Source: Tubulanus polymorphus
Lineage: Eukaryota > Nemertea > Palaeonemertea > Tubulaniformes > Tubulanidae
Direction of reading: 5' to 3'
Assembly: GCF_964204645.1 (NCBI RefSeq)
Contig: NC_134026.1
Coordinates: 30,814,650 to 30,878,649, forward strand
Length of the DNA stretch: 64,000 nt
Position 1 is the first letter of the stretch. The number at the start of each line of letters is the position of its first letter. This document shows, piece by piece, positions 10,801-23,300 of this stretch. The translations under genes were made by a program, and so were the position numbers. The notes under the pieces are model-generated. The model was not told where the DNA came from and searched no databases. It was given only the letters and a program-made list of their open reading frames with translations.

Positions 10801-12963
10801 CAAAAAACGTCTGACCAGGCAGGAGCCAAATTTTAACACGGGACAAAATGATTACGTTTGAATTGTAACCGGTTCGGGAAATGACTCTAATTAGGCACAG
10901 GCAAAATTTGACTCGGGCCAAATCATTTGCGTGCGATCGCGGCTCTCGACTATCCCCGTCCCGTCATCACACTCCTGGTGACCTTCACCTATCCGAAAAT
11001 GAACGCACCTGTAATTCTACCGAGACCCTGAAGTCGTTCGCCAGCATACCCCGCAACATGAGCACCTAAACTGTGTCCAATCAAATGGAAGTCTGTTTCC
11101 TTTGCATCAGTGATCAACTGAAATTTAAAATATATATATTGTACCCTTGAAGTTAATTCTATGTATAGTTGCATAGTTAGAATCTCTTCTGACATCCATT
11201 CGATTCTTGTTAAGGTTTAATCGCGTGGGCTTTAAAGAATAGATTGCTCATGAAGACAAATGTTTTTTTTTTAAATTCAAATACTCTGAAGATGGGTAGA
11301 AAGAATGCTAACTTTCCTTCTCGGGTTTCTTATTCTACAACTAATTCAACCCGACATTCACCACTGACGTCACCGTGACTGAACGATGTCAAGCGTTACG
11401 CGACAGGTCCTACTCGAGAAACTGTGAGGTTCACCTCGATTAACGTGGCTGAAGGGTAGGACGATATCCTCGCGATATTTTGTGACATATTTGTTTGCGT
11501 AAAATAACTCAGTAGTTAGTTTTCCTCATGTTTTCATAAATCGTGTACACTTATACCCTGCTTTCCTACATTTTTCTTTTAATTCTGCGACATATTTTTG
11601 AAATAACTCAGTAATTACTATTTCTCATGTTTTCATAAATCGTGTATACTGATACTGTACAGAAATATCTCTGAAATTGAGTATAGTTTTATTTGAAACT
11701 TGCTTGTAGATAATTGATAAGATGCGCTATTTCAGCTCCGACTAGACGAGTATTAGCAGTAGCCAGTGTGTATGGAGGTCCAGATCCTTTACTCCAATCT
11801 ACTAAAATTACGTTGTAATCCCCTTGTCTTAATAATTCAGTTTTCATACTCTGAAAAATAGATAAAAATCAAATTTGTTTGACGACTTCTTTCATCTCGT
11901 ACCGGAATTAAACTCCTCCTTCCTCATTACCGAGTTCCCTGATTGTCAACTCAGTGAAATATTCTACAAACTTACCTTTACCCACCCTTTGCGAGCATGG
12001 TCAATAAACCCGTGAATGATCACTCTTGTTTTTTTGCTTGGGTCGAACAATGAATTACTGATAGAAGCGATGTTATCAGCTTCGAGAAATTGTTCGGTAA
12101 TCGTATTTTTACGAGTATGTAGAATAAAAGTCGTGTTCAGTGCGCGTCTGTCTTGTGGTAGTAATTGTAGGGGACGATTTACAAGATCGTTAAACGGTCC
12201 ATCAGTGCTCAAACATCCTAGAACTCCGTAACATCGGGTTATTGGAATGATACCTGCAAGTCAAGTGCCAATATAGATACCGTAGTAAAGCTTCGTTATA
12301 AAAACTTCGGATATAACGATTAATTTTGTATAACAAACCGAGAATTTCATCCCAAATAAGACGGTTTCCGATTTAGAAAGGGCCAGCAGTTAATTAGGTT
12401 TTGGTAATCGAAATCGTGAAATTTGATTACTTGAAATCGTTGTTTTATCCAAATCTTAATTCTATACATACCAGCATCATTCCACAAAAAGTTCTTTTAT
12501 TATTTTCATATGATTTAACATTAATTACTCATTTGCCGGAAGCTACTTTACAATAGTAGTGAAGCGCTTGTATCTTGAACAACTAGTTTATAAAGTAATG
12601 TAATGTAATGCAATTTATTTCATCATCAATTATAATTACAAATTGAATTTATAACAAATAAGTAGATTGATGATGAGAGACCTGAACAGAGAGCTTTAGA
12701 GGCTGTACAATCACAGGACGTTCAGGCTCCCTAGAGAAAAAAAGAAGAAAGTAGGCTTCTAGTTACTACTTTTTTTCTGATTCGATACCGGGTAAACGCG
12801 GCTGCTCTAACGATTTTTCGAATGTTGTAAGCGCCTTATATCTTCAGTTCCTTATATCGATCTGGGAAAAATAGCACAACATTGATAATAACTTACGCTT
12901 TTCTATTTGTTTGACATCGGCAGAATGAGCGACAGAAATCAATATAAGCGCAGGGAGAAACAT
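7845..12963 (-). CDS. Secreted pancreatic-type triacylglycerol lipase with PLAT domain
   Basis: Eleven exons in transcript order: 12963-12897, 12253-11976, 11850-11704, 11117-11009, 10618-10487, 10231-10115, 9560-9442, 9111-8979, 8820-8709, 8291-8097, 7920-7845. They total 1485 nt, or 494 aa. The ATG opens a signal peptide ([15 protein letters not shown]). [14 protein letters not shown], the lipase N-terminal block, follows. The nucleophile is Ser180 in GHSLG. The acid is Asp203 in GLDPASPYF. The histidine is His293 in VACDHLR. The lid between the two cysteines before His293 is full length, as in classical pancreatic lipases. The C-terminal PLAT/C2-like domain (about residues 370-494) includes [16 protein letters not shown] and ends in Cys. 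The protein should be secreted and hydrolyse dietary or stored acylglycerols. All introns are GT-AG except the one after 11704, which has a GCAAGT donor. Introns carry MITEs. Confidence 0.93.
9270..9372. repeat. Diverged member of the AGTTCCACAG inverted-repeat family
   Basis: Lipase intron sequence contains 'actgtggagaactgg' and 'acccagttcca' flanking 'gtcaactcaactc', as in the better-preserved copies at 19868 and 23444. The ends are too eroded to set boundaries. Confidence 0.35.
9613..9668. mobile_element. Fragment of the AACGTT-palindrome MITE
   Basis: This fragment reads gaaaaacgttttcgac, then gccgtgtgcgttgagtttaa. It matches the right end of the 18531-18836 element (gccgtgtgcgtcgggcttaa). 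It lies in a lipase intron just beyond the exon at 9442-9560. Confidence 0.5.
10736..10943. mobile_element. MITE with GCCGCGATC ends
   Basis: The inverted ends are GCCGCGATCACACG (10736-10749) and GTGCGATCGCGGC (10931-10943). Inside them, ggctcgggcc and actcgggcc also pair. The element is about 208 bp, GC-rich at its ends, non-coding, and lies inside a lipase intron. Confidence 0.65.
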
Positions 12964-13239
12964 AGCGCGGTTTTGAACGCTAAGTTCTGTGATAAAGTGG
13001 GCGGTTAAACCGTTTCAGACACATTTATGCTTTTATCTGGAGATGATAAAATTCAGGTTATCGCTCAGTAATGACCAATATGTTGATAGCAGTTCGTGCT
13101 TTTAATGGGAGAAAAAATAAAAATTCACAGGCGAGTTGCACCTGGATTTAAGCCAATCATTAGAACACTATAGAATTACCATATCTGCTGCCTATAGTCA
13201 TCTGTTCAGACATTCACTGGTTAAGTATGAAGTGTATAT

Positions 13240-14240
13240 GATCAGGTTTTGAGTGAGCTGATAAAATTGTCTAATGTCCGGTGTTTGTTCATTTTCAATG
13301 AAAAAATGTCTGAGGCGAAGCACTGAACATGTGAAGTGTCGGATCAAAAATTGGCGATAATGTGTCTTTTGTCGGAAGGGTTCGGGGTTCGGGTTTCACC
13401 GTGATTACAGCATAAAAAAAGAAACAACCGGAATATTAGTGAGAAATGGATGAAATTAAGTGTAGGTGTATTTTACAAATTCAGAAAAAGAATTCAGCAA
13501 ATTCAACGTCACATATTTTTACTCATTTATTTCAAGGAAATTAGAAAATTACTAAGGATTTGTATCAGGATCTGTCTTTATTCAGATATAAACGCAAATG
13601 TTTACAAACGTGATAATTCGATCGTCGACCACAACTGGATAAAACCAGTATACGTATCATGCGGGTATTGTGCGAAAACATCCGGTAAAATGAATGAATT
13701 CATTGGAAGTTTAACGCGAATTAAGTTCCGTTTATATATTTCTAAAGAGATGTCTATTCAATTAATGTAAAATGATGGGTATTTCAACTGATTAGAGACA
13801 TTAGTCACACATATAGATATTGTCGTCAGATTGTACACACGAATACATACGAATTGTTTTGCTCGCGTTTTTATTTCCCAGTTTGATAATCGGCTTAGCT
13901 CAATCTGTTGTATCGTTAGTGTGCTGGTAAAATGTCTGGTGTTTGGTGTTTGTAGTTTATTTTCAATTGAAAATGTCTCCAAGTGTAGTATCACATGTAA
14001 AGTGTGGAAGAACGGTTTCTGAAAGTGCGCTGATATAAAATGTTTGGACAGGACTGGTGTCCGTAGGTAATTTTCATTTAAAAATGTCTCAGTTGTAGTT
14101 CTGAACACACGTCGAAGTCTGCTGATCAATGTCTAATGCCTGACGTCTAATGCCTACGTTTGTAGCCAATCAAAAATATCTCAGGTGAAGTCCTGGACAC
14201 ACACGTGTGGACGATCGGTGCTAACGTCTAATCGCGTTAT
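13240..14240. repeat. Dispersed ~110-bp unit, several degenerate copies
   Basis: The recurring order is: gctgataaaatgtctaatg, tggtgtttgtagttt, a tttcaattgaaaatgtctc core, gtgaagc(a/t)gtgaacac, gtgtggacgatc, tttctgaaagtg. Copies start near 13257, 13912, 14030 and 14125. The same unit forms a dimer at 28040-28270 in the phosphorylase kinase gene. No terminal inverted repeats or coding sequence were seen. Confidence 0.6.
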
Positions 14241-14684
14241 CAGGGTGCAACATGTTTGAGGGGTTGGGGATCCTGGCTACGGAATGGGATCCAGGGTCCA
14301 TCAGGTTATGTAAATTATTCATGACTATGATAGAACGCTGCCTAATTTCAGCCCTCGTTCAAAGTCACGCCTGTACATTCCTCTCCATCAATTCACCTCC
14401 ACTGAAAATATCATACGATTAATGGCAAGGTGTGCGCCAGGCTTTACGGCCCCTCTTAGATTAGTTTATTTCTAGTTAAACGTGTGTCCTGTTTGTAAAA
14501 TAAAATTCTGTTCACAAGATACGAATCAAGTTTTTCCTCGGCTAAAAGGGTCGGCAAAAGTCGGAAATAGCCATATCCAAGCGAGTTAGGCAAGGTTCAT
14601 ACTATAGTTCTTTATAATTACACGTTATACCGAATTTATTTAGGGGCCACGTTAACGCGGACCACCGCCGACTGTGTCAAGATT

Positions 14685-14885
14685 TTGACCGTCAGGTGCT
14701 GCCGCTACATATTACATTGACGGCGAACGTATGAACTAACACGACAGCTCATATTCTTACTGTGGCACGCGGGAAATGAACTTGTCCACTAGCATCCTCG
14801 CTTGCCAGGGTTCCGGTATCACTGCCGAACTCGCTTCCACGAGAACAGCTTTAGCGTAGTGGGTTCGAATCCCTTGACTGGTGAA
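14685..14885 (+). repeat. tRNA-like/SINE-like module
   Basis: It contains GGGTTCGAATCCC, which fits the Pol III B box GGTTCRANNCC, within tagcgtagtgggttcgaatc. An upstream segment reads gtcaggtgctgccgctacat. Both segments recur at 44750-45000, there with the B-box half inverted relative to the other half. No cloverleaf or clean A box could be drawn, so this is called SINE-like rather than a tRNA gene. Confidence 0.45.
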
Positions 14886-14966
14886 ATGGACCTCTAATGT
14901 CCGGAGTTCGAGCCTAGTGATTTCTGATGCATTTTAGACGATGTCCTGAGTTTGAACCCAGAATTT

Positions 14967-15141
14967 ACTGGCACTGATTCCGTGGTCCTGCTACTGAACC
15001 TCCAGAATTTATACTGGCACTGATTCCGTGGTCCTGATACTGAACCTCCAGAATTAATACTGGCACTAATTCCGTGGTCCTGATACTGAACCTCCAGAAT
15101 TAATACTGGCACTGATTCCGTGGTCCTGATACTGAACCTCC
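14967..15141. repeat. 46-bp tandem repeat, about 4 copies
   Basis: The unit begins actggcactgattccgtggt and ends cctccagaattaat. Copies start at 14967, 15013, 15059 and 15105, with few differences. Confidence 0.85.
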
Positions 15142-15800
15142 CTTTCTCCCTCCATCCATGGCTTTCGAAAGTAGAAGGCAAATAATACATCTTATGTCTT
15201 TTTCAATATTGAAGTTTAATAAATTCATGTGACATGATACATGCATATTGACTTCTCAATTACTTTATTTTCGTTCAGATTTATCATTAAACCCAAACCG
15301 ACTGTAAAAATATAGAATACATCGAATACAATTACATGTATTCGCTCAGTTGAATACTATTTCCTTGTTGTATGAAAAGAAATGCAAAATAAAGTAAAAC
15401 AGAATAAAATCAATTTGAATAATACTAATTTTTATTTACGACTCTTTCAGAAGACGAAATGAACAACAATTACAGAGAGATTACATGATTACAACAGAAC
15501 GATTACAGATTGAAGACACTTAAACATCATCATTATACATAACCCTGCATCATTGTCATCAGCTTCTACACTACACTACACTACACTACATTACTCTACA
15601 TTGCACATGAGGGAATTCACAACTCAAAAATTTCAATTGAATTAATAAATTCTTGGTTATTTTTATCTTGTTTCGATTTTTGATTAAATTGTTCTGTATT
15701 TTAAAGCGCTAATCTACATTCATAAAGAGAGGCAGTTACACTAAAAATAATCATGACCTTGAATATTGTTTTATTATTGCTTCCAGTAGATGTCGTCCAG

Positions 15801-15986
15801 GGGCAGGCGCAGGAAAACCCTGTAATATTAGTGGCTTATCAGTCTCTTAGCATAAACCATGATTTGGTGCCGTCTCACTAACAGTGAGCTTATCTGTGTT
15901 TAACACTAAAAGCGGTTTCCTGCGTCCATTTACGCCTAACCACAGTTTGATGACCACGGTTAAAACTAACAGGGTTTCCTGCGCCC
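15801..15986. mobile_element. MITE with GGCGCAGGAAAACCCTGT ends
   Basis: The left end reads gcgcaggaaaaccctgtaat and the right end acagggtttcctgcgccc, in inverted orientation about 186 bp apart. The body is non-coding and includes a second gcggtttcctgcg motif. Confidence 0.6.
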
Positions 15987-16033
15987 GAACCAGAGAATTA
16001 GTCGGTGTCAGTTTAGTCAGTAACTGGACTTCA

Positions 16034-16173
16034 GGGGCCGGTTGCATAGTCAAGGCTTAGATTTAAGACCAGTCTAAGACCAACTTAGTTCTATAGCTAA
16101 TCTAACAATTTAAGATCGGTCTTAAGATTTAAGACCACTTTTGGACTTAAGTCACGACTGTGCAACTGGCCCC
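16034..16173. mobile_element. Short MITE with GGGGCCGGTTGCAT ends
   Basis: Inverted ends GGGGCCGGTTGCATAGTC (16034-16051) and GACTGTGCAACTGGCCCC (16156-16173) enclose 140 bp. The inside is rich in 'agaccagtctaagacc'-type inverted motifs. A related element, internally amplified, lies in a phosphorylase kinase intron at 29283-29663. Confidence 0.7.
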
Positions 16174-16943
16174 AGTTAGACACAGTAAATAAAGCACCGT
16201 TAGTCAGTAACTAGATACTGTAGTTCTCATTAGTAGTTACCTACGTCGAGTACAATTCAAATTTCAAGGGGCAACTTTTTGATGCTAATAAAAGTCCTTG
16301 AGAACTAAATAACTATCATCAGTTCCATTCTTGTTTACGGTAATTAATTTCTGATGACGTTGTGTCATATTCTATTTTACATGCATTGAAAACTTCATGT
16401 ATAAAAAAAAAAAACAACAAAGTACAAAGAGAGAAAGAGAAAATGAATAAATGCATTTATATTCTATATATCATATATCAAACGTATTATAGGAGTACGT
16501 TAAAAAACTTCCTCATTTCGATATCCGTTCGATTGGTAAACAATCCTCATTTACGCAGTAAATACGGGTCGGTCGGTCGGTCAAATGTTGTTTAATTCTA
16601 ACCAGTCGGTTAAGCTGAACGACTGGTTAGAATCTCTCAAGAGTTGTTAAGTGATTAAACACTCTTTTAACGAATGTTTAAAACTTAAAAACAACGTTTG
16701 GCCGCTGATATTCACTTGAGTAATTCAACAATTCATCGCTTAATTATTCGTATAAAATCGTGGAGAACAAAATGTCATCATCAACTGTCGTTTAAAAGTC
16801 TATGTTTTCATGCACTGATCTTATATTTGTGTTGATGACCTGAAAATAAACGATATTCACATCATCATCATCTCTTGCCATCAAAAGAAATTGAATTTTT
16901 TTCTTATCGTTTGAATTTTTACTCACCATGTATTTGAAGATGT

Positions 16944-19900
16944 TTAAACTTGTTGAGATTTCCCGGTGCTGCGTAAATTCGGGCCCACGTTTGAGACAGC
17001 TTGTCCATTTCCTTTTTTCATTTCTTGCTGCATTTTCGTCAACATTTCTTGCATTCGTTTCAACTGAAATCATCAAATATATCATAATACTTTATATACT
17101 AGTAGTCTAAACACTGATGATGAATACAGAAGACTCGGTCTAGAGAATGATTTTGTTAGCACGCAGGACAGTGCCTGGTCTACTGTCGATAGGTTTATAA
17201 TTTACCTCAGCTTCCTTTTCTGCGAGTTGTCTTTCTTTTTCATTCAGTTTTTCACCATCATCAGATTTTCTCATGTGTCTAGAATAATAACACAATATTC
17301 ACAATGTATCATACAATGTATCATACAATGTATCATACAATGTATCATACAATGTATCATACAATGTATCATACAATGTATCATACAATGTATCATACAA
17401 TGTATCATACAATGTATCATACAATGTATCATACAATGTATCATACAATGTATCATACAATGTATCATACAATGTATCATACAATGTATCATACAATGTA
17501 TCATACAATGTATCATACAATGTATCATACAATGTATCATACAATGTATCATACAATGTATCATACAATGTATCATACAATGTATCATACAATGTATCAT
17601 ACAATGTATCATACAATGTATCATACAATGTACACTGATTTTCCTTAACCCAAAATCTACGCTGTTTCACATATCACATACAATGGGATAGGGATAAATC
17701 TTCAATTTTTAACCCTCAGAACTACACTTAAAGAATGTCTCCCTAACCGAGTACCAACTGATCGGTCAACTCGAAATTTTAGAAGATTCTAGGGTTCTAT
17801 TAATAATTAATAATTCTATCTGTTTTCAAAATTTTGGAAGTCAAGTTTACGGCTTCAATAATTATCCAATGCGCATCCAGAAACCAACGTCATTCATTTT
17901 ATTTCCAACTTTTCAAATGTGTTGAATCGATAACTTTATTTGTCTTACTTAATTTTTCTGTCACCAGTTCCGGCTCCTCTCAGTTTCTCTGAACGGAAGT
18001 TCTCGTAATGAATCTCTTGTGTCACTTCTTGTAAGTCATTCATATGAGTTCTGAAATAAACCGCAATCAATTACGATCATCTCAAACTGATACATTGAAT
18101 CGCAGGTCCCAGTTCCACAATTCCACCGTGGATCTGAATCCGATTAGAATTATAGATACTTACATTAACATCGTTCTTAGTTTAATGAAATCGCAATGTT
18201 CAGGATTTTCAACTTCTACCACCCCCCACGGGTACATCCGTCCACGAACCTTTCTACCCTTCACTTCTATAACTTGGTTTGAGCCGACTACAGCAAACGG
18301 AACCGCTGCCTAAAAATACCGTCAATCACTCCAAATTAAGTAAGGCGAAAAATTGAACATTTTCCATATCAAGAATCGCAATTGCAGATTACAAAATCTC
18401 TTCAGGTTTACATATTATACTATTCCGGGTATAGGTACGGCGTATTGTCAACAGCAAAGAATCCCAGAATCGATAGTAGGCTGAGAGTGAGTTGAAAAGG
18501 TTTGCACACACCCGTATTATACCTATCTCCTTTAAGCCCAACGCAGACGGCACCGAAAAAACGTTTTTTCCTCGTGAAAAAAACGTTTTCGATGTTTTTT
18601 GCTATGGTGTGTGCAGGGGAGGCAAAACACAAAACGCCGAACTGAAAAACGTTTTTCGCGAAACAAGCACTGCTTGATTTGCGAAAAACGTTTTGTGTAG
18701 TCGAAAACGTTTTTCGTCCCATGTGCGTTGAACGTTTTATCGTTTGCGGGCAAAACGTTTTACGAAAAACGTTTTGCGAAAATGTGTTTTCTGTTTCGGT
18801 GAAACAACATGTTTTGCCGTGTGCGTCGGGCTTAAAATTGTAATAAACGCACCATTTTATAAGGGTATTTATCGTGACGCTTATTCTGGTTTTGACAATT
18901 TATCTTTGCGACACTTTCTGTTTCCTTTATAGCCTTAAGTTATGGCGTTTCTGTGATCCTTCTAAAGAACGTATTGTCCGTTAAATTCGAATTAAACTTT
19001 TTGTCGAAATCGTCAACTACTAAATTCAACTACGTGCACAAACGACAATGGTTTTTTTCCCGATAGAAAGCGTCTGTTGGCTTTTCATAAAATAATATAT
19101 CCCACCTTTAATTGTTTACATTGTTCTTTATAATCGTCATCTTCATCGGAATCGCAATCTGGTAATGTATATATCTGAATACCGTGTCTTTTGATTTCAT
19201 CGAGAACCTAAAAAAACAGAGAAAGAAAATTCAGAGTTGAATTCTGTATTTTATGAGAGCGCACTAGGGATATTATTCGACAGCTAAGGCAACCTTCGGT
19301 TATCTGAGTTAGTCGACTATAGTTGAACTAAACGAAACCGAATGTCCGTTAGTCGGAACTATATTCCGGAAATAGTTCGAAAATCAAGCGCATTCGGTTA
19401 TTAGTTCCGACCACTAGTCGAATAGATACGAAAACCGAATTTGGCCTAATGTGACAACTTACTCTTCCTTTTAATCTATCGACCTCAGCTTTGGTCAAAG
19501 TATCGGCTTTCGCGATTACAGGAACTATATTCACTCGATTGTGAATAGTTTTCATGAATGAAACATCCAACGGTTTCAACCTTTCAATTCGAAAAAAAAA
19601 AAACAAACTGAAAGACTAACTGATGATATTGTTGAAGCAGTTGCTACGGTTACACGGATGTTACTTACCCGTGACCGGCGGGATTTATGAAATAAAAGCA
19701 ACAATGAACTCTGTTATCGACGATGTGACGTCGATTCAAACCGCTCTCATCTTGGAGATATTTCTCAAATTGATCATCGATGTATTGAACAACTTTCTTA
19801 AAACTGAAATACACGATTTATAAACTGTATGATCGCTTGTCTTTCTGTGAATCCTGTAGATGTAAGGTACAGTTCCACAACTGTTCCACAGTTGCTGAGA

Positions 19901-20283
19901 TAAACATCATTGAGTTAATACTCATTGAAAATGAACTGATTTTAAGTCTTGGATGAACTTAACTCGCAACTGTGGAACTGGATCCTGAGTTAAGAGTTCA
20001 GAGTTACTCTTAACTCACGACTGTAGAACTGGATCCGAGGATCCCGTTCTAGTAACAAACAATAGGAAATGAAGTAATTGTGACAGTAGATGGACATAAT
20101 GTTGATACGGTTAATCACAGGGGGGCGATGATGATGATGATGATGATGATGATGACTATAGTTGATACGGTTAATCACATGGGGCGATGATGATGATGAT
20201 GATGATGACTATAGTTGATACGGTTAATCACCGGGGGGCGATGATGATGATGACTATAGTTGATACGGTTAATCACAGGGGGC

Positions 20284-20323
<40 letters not shown>

Positions 20324-23300
20324 ATAAACAATACCTTTCATCGTTATTGATACCGTCACCGAAGCCCGGTGTATCAACTACTGTTAATCTCAGTTTCACT
20401 CCTCTTTCCTCTATTTCTACCGATGACGCGTCTATTTCAACTGTCTTATTGATCTTTTCTGAAAAAAAATCAAAACGAACATTATTTATTTTTCAAGTTG
20501 GCTTCAGTCAGAAGGTTGGACGGAGAAGAGAGAAAGGTTGTTTAGGGGTAGGGATAGACATGGAAGGGGTTGTATAGTGAAGGTGAGTTTGATTATTTAG
20601 GGATGGTGGGGAGGGGTTTGTGCTGTATGGTTCTCAGATGACCTCAACGTAATTCAACCTTATTTAATCTCTTTGGTTTGTTTCAATATTCAATTTATGC
20701 GGATAATCAATTAATATAGGTCACATTTCAACAAAATAGTCCAGGATGTGAAATCATTGATAAAACATCCTGGTCAGCAGCAGAATCATACAGTTCACCT
20801 CATATTTTGCGCATATCAACATCACGTTTAAAAATATCTGTTTCAGCTGTTTAGAAAATGAAGATTAATGCATTAATTTTGTTTCTGACATTTTACTTCA
20901 ATCAACAAGGTAAGATAAATTACTACGCATTGTGGAACCTCGTTACAACGAACTTCTGGGCACCAGAAAATCTATTCTGATAGGTCTATATACAGTTGAA
21001 CCTCGTTACAACGAACTTCAGGGCACCAGAAAATTTGTTTGTTACAACAAATTAATTCATCGCAATCTGTAATTCATATTCGTAGAAACTAATTGAGTTT
21101 TTCCCCTTTTTAAGCTTTTTCAACAGAATCTGTTGCGACTGAGAAGACACTAGAAATCATAGCTAGTAATACAACAGTAGGAGAAGGAGAACCATTATAC
21201 ATTACGTGCAAAACAAATGGGGATGTTACAAAGATTCTTTTGAAACATAAACGAAAAGGGGAAACTGGATTTAAAAGATTTGCTGAAAATTGTAATGTTT
21301 ATTACGAGGAAACCAAACTCAGACAAGACCATTATTTAGAATATATCAAAAAGGTGAATAGTACAGAATCTGGAAAAAATATTTCGCGAGTTTCATCGCT
21401 ATCAAAACGCCTTGAAAAAGATATTTTTAATTAACTGTATTTTCTAGCATGTTTGTGATTGTGTCGATGGTGAATTTGTAGTAGTTATTCCCAGAACTCC
21501 ACTTGCTGCTACCGGAACATGGCGATGTTTTATGTTTGACACTGGTACTCGTAAAGTTCTAGAAAAAAACCTGAATGTCACAGTTATCCCAAACAGTCAG
21601 TAAAACAATCAATCATTTCAAAATTACATTATCTCATTAAAAACTTCTCTAGTTTTTGATTATCTAAATATTTCTGGTTTTTAGGAGCTTTTCGCACGAC
21701 AGAAAAACCACAAACTGAAAAACTACAGCGTAAGAGAATCTTATCAAATCTGGTCAATTTTACTAATTCCATTGAAAATATAAAACCTACAATATGAAGT
21801 TAAAACGAATGAAAGATTTTGACGTTTCAGTTCAATTGTTATGAGCCATTTTCAAAAACGGCACTCGGGTCAAAATCATCGTCATTTATTATTGTTAGTT
21901 TTATTCTTCAACTGAAACATTAGACAGTTCTATGGAAATCAACATTCAATAGTTTTACTTTAAGAAGAAATTGTCATAAAATCTCGGATTGATTTATTTA
22001 AAGATGGATCAGAATTGATGTCGAGTACGATGATGATAGTATTGATAGCGGTAGCCGCGTGTTTAGGACTCGCGCTCGTCATAACATGCGTCGTTTTGGC
22101 TCACAATCAAAAACGACGCCGAAAATTAGAAAAACTCGAGTAAGTCCCGAAAAAAAAACTAGAGTAATATTTTATCGGGGGTCAGTTGTTCATGAGTTGT
22201 CTGAAATTAACCAATGGATAAATAGATAAACAATGGAATAAAAATTCAATTTCAATTGTCACTTTGTCTATTACTTGCGACTCGCCATTTTTCCAGCAAA
22301 AAAGAAGATATCCTCTAGTTATTTTCCAATGGTTTTATAGAAGTTTTAAGGGTAGTGTAATCTAGTCCCGATGAATGATTTTAAGTGGCGTTCATGATCT
22401 AGTTCCATCCCTGGTTATCAACACATTTCGAACAACTGGTCCCCGAGTAACTACTTCACGTTTCTGATACATGCATCAACCACCAGAAATGTGCAATGAT
22501 TCTCCCAGTTAAACCTACGCAAACTTACAGTTAAACTTTGGCTTAAGTCGTTGTAGTTGATACGATCATTATATTGATGACTTATCCATGATGACGACTT
22601 ACATTTACAAAACTCAAAAATAGAGATGACTTCAGTAATGCAACGACTTAAACCAGTATTTGACTGTTAGATAAAAAAAAATATTTTTAAAACTTGAATT
22701 ACAGAACACGACTTGTAATTGGTCGACAGCAGTCAGTGGCGTCATCAAATGCTCTATCGACGGAACCGTTATATAACGATTATACATCTCGTATGATATC
22801 TCAAAATCCACATATTTATGGAGCGAATGCAGTCGTATCAGGTGAGCTTCATTCAACTCGGTCAGAAACTTGTCATTCGTAGCTGTTTTAATTGAATTCA
22901 ATATTTTTCAAAAACTAGAATATGACTGCATCGGAAACAATGATAATGAAATCACGTACAGCTCGTGCGGAGGAGGAGCTACAGGAGGAGGGGACCCTCT
23001 CATGACACCTAATAATCGGGGTAAGGGCGCATCTCATGATTTTGATAATCTTGAATAATTGAAAAATGTGTCAAGCGAATTGTTACCAGATGTGACCTTA
23101 CTAAGATGATGATAGTATTATGATTAACCAGTATGATCTGGAGGATACCATTAAAACTTCCTCTGGGAATTAAAAATAAGTATGGTAATCCAGTTATTGA
23201 TTTCTATATTATAGTTCAGGAATACATGCCGATGGATGAAGCACTTGATAGTTTGAAATATGCTAAAACATGTGAACTACCACCGATCCCGGGATGCAGT

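Larger units (their letters stand above)
12964..16943. other. Repeat-rich region between lipase 5' end and septin 3' end
   Basis: No supported coding exon is present. It contains the lipase promoter region, the septin 3' UTR or intergenic tail (A-rich near 16380-16450), and repeats listed separately: dispersed 110-bp units, a tRNA-like module, a 46-bp tandem array and two MITEs. The open frames at 13450-14129 lie in or beside the dispersed units and are not credible genes. Confidence 0.5.

Noticed and set aside
13450-14129. Open frames of 106 and 123 codons on opposite strands
   Set aside because: They overlap the dispersed ~110-bp repeat units, have no splice or domain support and no recognisable motif.
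14840-14885. A true tRNA gene at the GGGTTCGAATCCC motif
   Set aside because: Only the T-arm fits. I could not place an acceptor stem, D-arm or anticodon arm, so it is listed as SINE-like.
17301-17632. Possible CRISPR array (short direct repeats)
   Set aside because: There are no spacers, units are contiguous and identical, and the context is a eukaryotic intron. The same applies to the 59-, 62- and 71-bp arrays.
17227-17691. Four long open frames across the 12-bp minisatellite (for example repeated MYHT or CIIQ)
   Set aside because: They exist only because the period is a multiple of three and the unit has no stop in those frames. The array lies in a septin intron.
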